From an uncultured Bacteroidia bacterium (GTDB lineage Bacteria; Bacteroidota; Bacteroidia; Bacteroidales; F082), in the NCBI GenBank assembly GCA_902801465.1, contig CADCIH010000009.1:94314-158313 (forward strand): a stretch of DNA of 64,000 nt. The letters are read 5' to 3'. Shown here piece after piece: positions 23,898 through 31,700 of this stretch. Position numbers and translations under genes: made by a program. Each line of letters begins with the position of its first letter. The first letter of the stretch is position 1. The notes under the pieces were generated by a model. It was not told the origin of the DNA. It made no database searches and saw only the letters and a program-made list of their open reading frames with translations.

Positions 23898-23919
23898 ATT
23901 TAGTTGTTATTTGTAAAAC

Positions 23920-24654
23920 TCAAAAACCAAAAATCTTGTTCGTTGCCTCAATGCTAGTAGTAATATTGAAGTACATGGATTCCAACCCATATTCATTCTC
24001 CTCCAATTCCATCACATCGTATGATTGACCTTTGTCCTCAACCAATGATTGCATCTTGGGCGAAAAGCCAAAAATCTCCATGATGCCATATTCGTCAGAG
24101 ACGTTTATCACATGAAATGCTAATTCTTTCGAGCTCCCGTCACCGGTGGAGGTCACCGCCGATAGAAGCATCACAACCTGATTATAGGCATCAGCGGTCT
24201 TTTCTGAATCTGGACCATACAAGTTACTATAGATAATTTGTTTATACCAGTGAAACCTGATATTCGTCGGGTCTGTTTCCAACTCCTTATCAATTTCCTT
24301 GGCAGCTTTTTTCCAATCCTCCTTGCTCAAGGCTTCGCGCAAAGCATCGATTTTGGCCCTCTTATAGGGGTTATAATCCGAACGGGTGGCAGTCCCATAA
24401 TAAAAGTGTCGTATTTGCTCAAGGCTCAATGTGGTATCCGCCGCTTGGAAGCGTCTCAACAATTCGGGATAATAGAATTCGCTTTCTTTTGTGTTGATTT
24501 CTTTCTTGATCCTCTTATAGTCAGGAGCGTTTGCGGTAATGCTCGCCTCACCTTTTAGCGTGGTTGTCTTTTTGCTTGTGGAACATGAATCCAAGATCAA
24601 CAAAGCCGCCAGTGACAGAAATGCGACCAACATGAAAGATACAACCTTTTTCAT
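23920..24654 (-). CDS. DUF4919-like lipoprotein
   Basis: This 244-residue protein is counted from MKKVVSFMLVAFLSLAALLI; upstream in-frame codons overlap the promoter. The signal ends in a possible lipobox (LDSC). The segment FYYPELLRRFQAADTTLSLE followed by RHFYYGTATRSDYNPYKR is the recognisable core of DUF4919, a Bacteroidota family of unknown function. It is 22 nt upstream of pfkA on the same strand, but a functional link is not obvious. Confidence 0.75.
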   Translation of the reverse strand: MKKVVSFMLVAFLSLAALLILDSCSTSKKTTTLKGEASITANAPDYKRIKKEINTKESEFYYPELLRRFQAADTTLSLEQIRHFYYGTATRSDYNPYKRAKIDALREALSKEDWKKAAKEIDKELETDPTNIRFHWYKQIIYSNLYGPDSEKTADAYNQVVMLLSAVTSTGDGSSKELAFHVINVSDEYGIMEIFGFSPKMQSLVEDKGQSYDVMELEENEYGLESMYFNITTSIEATNKIFGF

Positions 24655-24705
24655 ATTCAGCCATTTATTATTAATACTAGATTTGGTATTCAATGTTTTA
24701 AAATT

Positions 24706-24713
24706 CAAAAGTA
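24706..24713 (-). promoter_or_regulatory. Promoter -7 element (DUF4919 gene)
   Basis: TACTTTTG on the minus strand, 51 nt before the ATG at 24654. Confidence 0.4.
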
Positions 24714-24769
24714 GGGAAAAAAAACGATACGTAGGATGAAAATAGTTGTTTTTTAAAAGACATGGTTTC

Positions 24770-25022
24770 AAAAGCGAACATGGAACATTTCAATAGGGCA
24801 AGGCTTTTCAAACGGCCCGCAGGGCCAAAAGCATTAATCGGCGAACACATACCGTTCATCATGCAAAATGCTTATATCCATCATCGATAGTCTAGGCTGC
24901 TATTTCGTTTCACCTATTCCACATGGCTTTGATGGCTTTTGCCCTTTCAGGGCGTTATGGAATTCGTGTTGTTTTCGCCACGGGCGTTGCCCGAGGCTAA
25001 TAGCTCAATGGCCTTTCAGGCC
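24770..25022. repeat. Gene-free region with four short GC hairpins (REP-like cluster)
   Basis: The roughly 420-bp gap between the DUF4919 and aspS genes has no ORF. It holds four 13-nt hairpins with 3-nt loops: GGCCC-GCA-GGGCC (24814-24826), GCCCT-TTC-AGGGC (24941-24953), CGGGC-GTT-GCCCG (24981-24993) and GGCCT-TTC-AGGCC (25010-25022). The pattern resembles intergenic repeats dispersed in Bacteroidota genomes. Confidence 0.6.
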
Positions 25023-25033
25023 GCGCCCCATCG

Positions 25034-25066
25034 AATAAAAAAGGGCTGCCATGCTATGACAGCCCT
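25034..25066 (-). terminator. Intrinsic terminator of aspS
   Basis: On the minus strand AGGGCTG (25066-25060) pairs with CAGCCCT (25048-25042), with additional pairing in the loop, and is followed by TTTTTTATT. It lies directly after the aspS stop. Confidence 0.8.
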
Positions 25067-25077
25067 ATTATTCATTT

Positions 25078-26832
25078 TCATTTCAAATTCAACGCAATCT
25101 GCAACTCATCCAGTTGCTCCTGAGCGATGGGCGCAGGTGAGCCGCTCATCACGTCGCGACCGGCGTTGTTCTTCGGGAATGCGATGAAGTCGCGGATCGA
25201 GTCGGCGCCGCCGAAGAGCGAGCAAAGACGGTCGAATCCGAAGGCCAGACCAGCGTGAGGCGGAGCACCATACTCGAAGGCGCCCATCAGGAAGCCGAAC
25301 TGCTCCTGCGCCTTCTCATCGGTGAAGCCCAAGGTGTGGAACATCTTGTTTTGCAAGGTGCGGTCGTGGATACGGATGGAACCACCGCCGACCTCTACGC
25401 CGTTCATGACGATGTCGTAGGCGTTGGCGCGGATGTCACCCCACTTCGTCGGATCGTCAAGCAAGGCTTCGTCTTCAGGCTTGGGTGCCGTGAAAGGATG
25501 GTGCATGGCGTAATAGCGCTGCGTCTCCTCGTCCCATTCCAACAACGGGAAGTCGATGACCCACAAAGGAGCATACACGTCGGGGTTGCGCAGACCCAGC
25601 TGGTTGCCCATCTCCAGTCGCAAAGCGTTCAATTGCACACGGGTCTTCATGGCCTCGCCGCAAAGAATCAGCATCAAGTCGCCTGGCTTGGCGCCAAACT
25701 TGTCGGCAATTGACATTAAATCATCAGAAGTATAGAATTTGTCTACCGAAGACTTGAAGGTGCCATCGGTGTTGTATTTGATGTAGACCATGCCGCTGGC
25801 GCCCACTTGGGGACGTTTCACGAACTCGGTGAGCTGGTCGAGTTGCTTGCGGGTATATTCGGAGCAGCCCTCGGCGCAGATACCCACCACGAGGTCAGCG
25901 TTGTCGAAGAGACCGAAGCCCTTGCCTTTCACCACATCGTTGAGTTCCACGAACTTCATACCGAAGCGGATATCAGGTTTGTCGGAGCCGTAGTATTTCA
26001 TGGCATCGTGCCATGTCATGCGTGGGAACTTGTCGAATTCCAAGCCTTTCATCTCCTTGAAGAGGTGTTTGGCCAGGCCTTCGAAGGTGTTGAGCACGTC
26101 TTCTTGCTCCACGAAGCTCATCTCACAGTCGATCTGTGTGAACTCTGGCTGACGATCGGCGCGGAGGTCCTCGTCACGGAAACAGCGCACAATCTGGAAG
26201 TAACGGTCCATGCCAGCCACCATAAGCAATTGCTTGTACTGCTGCGGACTTTGCGGCAGGGCATAGAACTCGCCTGGGTTCATGCGGCTCGGCACCACGA
26301 AGTCGCGGGCACCCTCTGGAGTGCTCTTGATGAGCATGGGAGTCTCTATCTCAAGGAAACCGAGGTTGCTCAGGTAGTTGCGAACCAGCATGGCCATGCG
26401 GTGGCGCAGCTCGAGGTTCTGCCGAACGGGGTTGCGGCGAATGTCAAGATAACGGTATTTCATGCGAAGGTCGTCGCCACCGTCGCTCACATCCTCGATG
26501 GTGAAGGGAGGAGTCTTACTCTTATTTAATAAAGTAAAACCATTCACCTTCAGCTCAATCTCGCCTGTGGGCATGTTGGGGTTCTTCGATTCGCGTTCAA
26601 TCACCGTGCCTTTGGCCTGAATCACGAATTCACGCCCGAAGGAACGGGCCTGCTCCAAGAGCTTCGGGTCACTGCTGCCATCCAAAAAGAGTTGGGTGAT
26701 GCCATAACGGTCGCGGAGGTCGATCCACACCAATGAACCTTTATCGCGGGTGCGCTGCACCCATCCTGCCAATGTCACTTCCTTGCCGGCGTCGGCAAGA
26801 CGAAGTTCGCCACAAGTATGTGTTCTGTACAT
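25078..26832 (-). CDS. aspS: Aspartate--tRNA ligase
   Basis: The 584-residue protein is full length for bacterial AspRS. An N-terminal OB-fold anticodon-binding domain ([20 protein letters not shown]) is followed by the class II core. Motif 2 is [18 protein letters not shown] and motif 3 is [15 protein letters not shown], with the bacterial GAD insertion between them. The C-terminal [12 protein letters not shown] tail is typical. Whether it is discriminating or non-discriminating cannot be judged here. A terminator follows and a divergent promoter pair precedes it. Confidence 0.97.
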   Translation of the reverse strand: MYRTHTCGELRLADAGKEVTLAGWVQRTRDKGSLVWIDLRDRYGITQLFLDGSSDPKLLEQARSFGREFVIQAKGTVIERESKNPNMPTGEIELKVNGFTLLNKSKTPPFTIEDVSDGGDDLRMKYRYLDIRRNPVRQNLELRHRMAMLVRNYLSNLGFLEIETPMLIKSTPEGARDFVVPSRMNPGEFYALPQSPQQYKQLLMVAGMDRYFQIVRCFRDEDLRADRQPEFTQIDCEMSFVEQEDVLNTFEGLAKHLFKEMKGLEFDKFPRMTWHDAMKYYGSDKPDIRFGMKFVELNDVVKGKGFGLFDNADLVVGICAEGCSEYTRKQLDQLTEFVKRPQVGASGMVYIKYNTDGTFKSSVDKFYTSDDLMSIADKFGAKPGDLMLILCGEAMKTRVQLNALRLEMGNQLGLRNPDVYAPLWVIDFPLLEWDEETQRYYAMHHPFTAPKPEDEALLDDPTKWGDIRANAYDIVMNGVEVGGGSIRIHDRTLQNKMFHTLGFTDEKAQEQFGFLMGAFEYGAPPHAGLAFGFDRLCSLFGGADSIRDFIAFPKNNAGRDVMSGSPAPIAQEQLDELQIALNLK

Positions 26833-26833
26833 A

Positions 26834-26869
26834 TTTTAGAGATTTTAGAATTCAGAATTTAGAATTAAG
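26834..26869. repeat. AT-rich direct repeat (TTTAGAATT type)
   Basis: TTTTAGA, TTTTAGAATT, CAGAATTTAGAATTAA follow one another between the aspS start and its promoter. It resembles a third short-repeat family found in the leader of a gene. Confidence 0.45.
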
Positions 26870-26873
26870 AGGG

Positions 26874-26881
26874 CAAAATTA
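26874..26881 (-). promoter_or_regulatory. Promoter -7 element (aspS)
   Basis: TAATTTTG on the minus strand, 41 nt before the aspS ATG, with the AT-rich repeat forming most of the leader. Confidence 0.4.
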
Positions 26882-26892
26882 CAACTTTTTCA

Positions 26893-26900
26893 TACTTTTG
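26893..26900 (+). promoter_or_regulatory. Promoter -7 element (Big_5 lipoprotein gene)
   Basis: TACTTTTG ends 5 nt before the ATG at 26906, implying a nearly leaderless transcript. Confidence 0.4.
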
Positions 26901-26905
26901 CATCG

Positions 26906-28507
26906 ATGAAAGACAAAAAACTATTCCTACTGTTGATTCTCGCCGCGTTTTTGCTGACGCGATGCGCCAATGTGGTGGCTCCCACCGGCGGGGCTAAGGA
27001 CATCACCCCGCCCAAGGTCACCGAAGCGAATCCTGTTAACAAAGGCAAAGCTTTCAACGGAAGGAAGATAGAACTCACCTTCGACGAATACGTCACCCTC
27101 AACAATGCCAGCCAACAGGTGCTTTTCTCGCCGCCGCTGGCCAACAAGCCTGACATCAAGCTAAGCAATAAGACGGTTGTCATCAAACTCAAGGAGGACC
27201 TCCGGCCCAACACCACCTATACCATCGACCTCGGCGACGCCGTCAAGGACCTCCATGAGGGCAATGTCTTCAAGGACTATACCTACACCTTCTCCACAGG
27301 CGACGTCCTCGACACCCTCAATCTCCACGGTACCGTGCTCGACGCGGAGTCACAGAAACCCGTCGAGAAACTTTACGTGGGTCTTTATGACGCTTCGTCG
27401 GTAACAGAGGATAGCCTTTTCCTCCTCCCATGCCAACAGGCACCCGACTACCTCGCTCGCACCGACAAAGAGGGTCATTTCCATCTCCATGGACTCCCCG
27501 ATGTGCCTTTCCTCGTCTTCGCCCTCGAGGACATGAACGCCAACCTCTATTACGACCTGCCCAACGAACGGGTCGCCTTCCTTGATACTCTGGTCTGTCC
27601 TTCCGACTCGGTCAGCCTCACCCTGGCCGTCTTCACCGAAGTCGACACCAACCAGATGCTCCTCGAGAGCAAGTTGGTGGAGGAGGGGCTGCTCCGCTTT
27701 GTCTTCCGCAGGCCTGCCGACAACGTTGCCATCGACATGGAGCACCCAGCCATCGACTCATTCCAAATGGTCAAGGTGTGGTCGGCTCTTCACGATACCC
27801 TCAACTGCTGGTTCACCCCAAATGTGCTCGACTCGTTGAGAGTCAATATCCAATACGATACCTTAATTAATATAAATAATAACTTCAACCTCCGTTTTCG
27901 CGAGACCAGGACCAACCGAAGACCCGATTCAAAGACCCTTAAGGTAGGCAACAACCTGAAAAACAAGATGCTGATGCAGGGTGACGGTTTTCTGCTGAGG
28001 TTTCCCGAACCTATCACTATTAATAAGGATACTTGTTTCGAGCAAGCCGATGGTGATGGCATGGTGTTCCGGCTTACCGAGACTGCCTCGCGTCAAATCG
28101 ACTCGGTTAACGCCATTCATCTCAGCGACTCAATGTTTTTCAGTGTCCGGGGCCGTACCAACGACTCGATCGACTTCAAGTTCCGTCGCGCCCAAGAAAG
28201 CGATTTGGGTAATATATATATTAAGGTGTGTCCTCCTGAAGGAAAACAGGTGGTGGTCCAACTGACCGACAACAAGGGCAAAGTGCTCGACCAGCGTGTC
28301 ATCGACAGCGTTGCCAAGGTTGGCTTTACCCAGCTGATCCCCGATAAATACAAGCTTCAAGCGATTATCGACTCCGACCGCGATGGCCAGTGGAGCCCCG
28401 GCAATTTCCACAAACGTTTTCTCCCCGAAACGGTTATCCTTTATAAAGATGCCTTGGAAGTCAAAGCAGGTTGGGATATCGACCTGGATGACGTTTGGAA
28501 ACTCTAA
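26906..28507 (+). CDS. Ig-like (Big_5) domain lipoprotein
   Basis: The 533-residue protein has an N-terminal hydrophobic signal with Cys20 (FLLTRC, a non-standard lipobox because of the Arg). ANVVAPTGGAKDITPPKV follows, the usual start of a Bacteroidota outer-membrane-associated family. The Big_5 Ig-like domain covers about residues 35-135 (IELTFDEYV, LRPNTTYTIDLG, DYTYTFSTGD). The rest consists of beta-rich segments of unknown function. It is divergent from aspS and followed by the giant adhesin gene with its own promoter. Confidence 0.82.
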   Translation: MKDKKLFLLLILAAFLLTRCANVVAPTGGAKDITPPKVTEANPVNKGKAFNGRKIELTFDEYVTLNNASQQVLFSPPLANKPDIKLSNKTVVIKLKEDLRPNTTYTIDLGDAVKDLHEGNVFKDYTYTFSTGDVLDTLNLHGTVLDAESQKPVEKLYVGLYDASSVTEDSLFLLPCQQAPDYLARTDKEGHFHLHGLPDVPFLVFALEDMNANLYYDLPNERVAFLDTLVCPSDSVSLTLAVFTEVDTNQMLLESKLVEEGLLRFVFRRPADNVAIDMEHPAIDSFQMVKVWSALHDTLNCWFTPNVLDSLRVNIQYDTLININNNFNLRFRETRTNRRPDSKTLKVGNNLKNKMLMQGDGFLLRFPEPITINKDTCFEQADGDGMVFRLTETASRQIDSVNAIHLSDSMFFSVRGRTNDSIDFKFRRAQESDLGNIYIKVCPPEGKQVVVQLTDNKGKVLDQRVIDSVAKVGFTQLIPDKYKLQAIIDSDRDGQWSPGNFHKRFLPETVILYKDALEVKAGWDIDLDDVWKL

Positions 28508-28526
28508 GGATTTTTCCTTTTTTTTA
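28506..28526 (+). terminator. Possible weak terminator after the Big_5 gene
   Basis: AAGGA...TCCTT forms a 5-bp stem overlapping the stop codon, followed by a run of about eight T. The stem is short, so termination may be partial. Confidence 0.35.
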
Positions 28527-28571
28527 ATCAACAAAGTTTTCAACAATCGAGAAAATTTTTTGCGTTTTTAT

Positions 28572-28600
28572 TTGCGCAATTGTTTTTTTTACTATTTTTG
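28572..28600 (+). promoter_or_regulatory. Promoter of the first giant adhesin gene
   Basis: TTTG ending at 28574 and TATTTTTG at 28593-28600 have 18 nt between them. A leader of about 95 nt, AT-rich and without a clear structure, precedes the ATG at 28701. Confidence 0.55.
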
Positions 28601-28700
28601 CGAGTTAAAGTATGTATTGTGTATAGGAAGCATTATAAAATCACATAAACAACATATAATTAGGTAATTAACATTTATATTAACAAAATCAATCAAAGTT

Positions 28701-31700
28701 ATGAGAAAGAAACTTATTCTCTTCTTGATGTTAGCTCTGTTTGGAAGCACCAGCTTCCTGAGAGCTGACGTAGTTGAAATCGGCGATGGTACTGGAACAA
28801 CGTACTATGGCCCTTACAACTCACTTTGGGGCTATTCCTTCGTGGAGCAAATCTACACTGCTGACGAAATCGGAATGGCTGGAACTATTAATTCCATCGC
28901 TTTCAAACTTCGAGACTCTGATGCTGCAGCAACCTGTGACATCGTGGTTTACATGAAGAATGTAAGCAAAAGTGCCTTTGCAGGCGCAGACGATTACGAA
29001 AACGTTACTCCTGCTGATGTTGTGTTTGATGGATCGTTTACATTCCAACCTGGTTGGTCGACCATCATTCTTGACACACCATTTGCTTATGACGGAACCA
29101 GCAATTTGTTGATTGGTATCGACGAAAACACTTCTGGCTACAGCACCCGTTATTTCTATTACACAGCTGTTACGGGAGGACTTTTCTCTGCACACAGCGA
29201 TTCCGAAAACCCAGATCCCACCAATGTGGCTGCGTTTTCTGGAACCAAATACACGCAGAACTACCGCAACAACATCCAGATTGACATTACTCCTGGCGGC
29301 GGCGGTGGTGGCACATCAGGTGAACTCACAGTTCATGATGGCACAGGCACCAATGCCTATGTACCCATTTACGGTTTCTATGCCGATGCTTACCTGAAAT
29401 GCGAAATGGTTTATCCCGCTGCTGAACTGGCAGCCATGAACGGTAGCACCATCAATAGCATGAAGTTCTATCCAAGCAGCCCTGCAACTGATGCTTGGAC
29501 TAGCACTTGGCAAGTCTTTGTTAGTGAAGTGACTGATGCTACCATTAGCGATTTTGCTGGTCCTGGTACAGTCGTTTATGAAGGTCCCCTCGATGGCACA
29601 CAATCTGAGATGGAGATTACCTTCACTACTCCTTATCAATACAACGGCGGCAACTTGTTGGTTGGTGTGTACAATATCACTACTGGTAACTACAAGAGCG
29701 TAACATGGGCCGGTGAGGCAGTTACTGGTGCTTCAGTGCAAGGTTACAACTACAGCAGTTTGAGTAGCGTCACTGCTTCTCAGCGCGACTTCCTGCCCAA
29801 GACCACCTTTGCCTACACCACTGCTGGTGGTGGCGGCGGTAGCTGGAACCCCAACCAAAGCATTCCTGTTGCTGAAGTCATTCTCACCGCTCCTGAGTTC
29901 AACGCTCAGAACGTGGCCAGCCCTGTGACCCTCACTTGGGAAAACGACGACAACGGCTTTGAGTATAAAGTGGAATTCGGTACTACCTACGGTAGCCAAG
30001 AAGTCATCATCGATTGGGATACCATCACCAGCAAGGTTGGTAGCACCCAGGTGACCCTGAACCCGAACACCCGCTACTTCTGGAAAGTGTATAATAGAAA
30101 CACCGCTACTGGTGTGGATGGTGTCGCCAGCGAAATGGGCGTGTTCACCTCCGAATTCAACACTCCTACCAACGTGAAAGTTGTTCCTACCGAGATCTTC
30201 ACCGACGGCTCAACCGTCGTGAAATGGAGCATCGTGGGCGGCGCCGTCGGCGAACTCCCCGAGACTACCATCGGTTCCGGCTCTGGCACCAGCGGCTATC
30301 TGCCCTGCTACAACCTTTACAACTACTCACTGACTCAGCAACTTTTCTCTGTCGATGAAATCGGCAGCGCCGGTCTCATCAACAGCATCACCTTCAAACC
30401 TCAAGGTTCCATCACCCGTAACCTTCAGGTCTATATGGTGAATACCGATAAGGCCTCATTCTCGGGCAATTCCGACTGGATTACCGTCACCGCCGACGAC
30501 CTCGTGTTCTCTGGCAACGTGGCCATGGCCAGCCCTCAAACCACCATCACCCTTGAAGATCCCTTCATGTTCGACGGCGATCACCTCGCCATCATCGTGA
30601 ACGACCTCACCGGCACCTGGACCAGCACCGTTTCCTATGCTACTTTCGATGCCACGGCTCAGGGTATCTATATCTATCAGGATGCCGCGGCCTACAACCC
30701 GCTTGCTCCTACTGGCTATAGCGGCACAGTGGCGAATTTCAAGAACCAGATCATCATCAACAAAGAACGTGGCGCCGCTCCCGCCAACCGCGACCTCGTC
30801 GGCTGCAACGTCTATGTTGTCCCGGATACCGAAAATCCCGACAGCAGAGTGCTGATGAACGTTGACGGTCCTATCACCGAACGTCAATACACCCTCACCG
30901 CTGCCCACATGGCAGAACTGGGTGTCACCCCATACAACATGCCTGATGGTATCCAAGTCGCCGTCACTGGCGTCTACGACTACGGCGAGTCCAACATGAC
31001 CTATGCCAACAGCGCTCTCTTCATCTCCGGTTACGGCCTCGTCGCCGGTAACGTGAAAGAGCTCATGACCGCTGAGAACCTGGCTGGCGTCACCGTGAAA
31101 CTCGATGGTAAAGACGAATTCAATAACACTGTCCACTACCAAGCCACTACTACCGCTGCTGGCACCTACATGCTCAGCAACGTGAAGTTTGGTACCTATA
31201 CCATCACCGCCTCTAAGGAAGGTTATGAGGACGCCGTGGTCGAAGACTTCGCCGTCGTCTCCACCGTTCCTGTGAACACTCCCGACATTATCTACATGCA
31301 CGAAGGTTACAATCCTGTGTATAAAGTCTTCGCCGCTGAAGGCGATGTGCTTGGCGCTCAAGTAGCCGACGTCATCTGGTCGTTCAACAACTTCACCGAT
31401 CCTACTCCTGGTACCGGCGGCGGCACCGGCGGTGGCGGTGGCACTGGCGGCGGTACTACCACCACCTGGTCAGATGACTTCGAAGATGGCGCCCTCACCA
31501 ACTGGACCACCATCGACGCTGACGGCGACGGCGACACCTGGCAAAATGCCACTCCCGAAGCTTATGCTATCGGTGCAGCCCACAGCGGAACCAACTGCGC
31601 CAGCTCATGGTCATGGAACAACTATTCCATGGATCCTGACAACTATATGATTTCACCTCTGAGTGAAAACGCCACCAGCATCCAATACTACGTGGCCACC

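Noticed and set aside
30456-31361. 301-codon leftward open frame inside adhesin A, and similar ones at 32391-32870, 33336-33908, 40789-41412
   Set aside because: Shadows produced by strongly biased codon use of the adhesin genes on the plus strand; no signals or recognisable domains.
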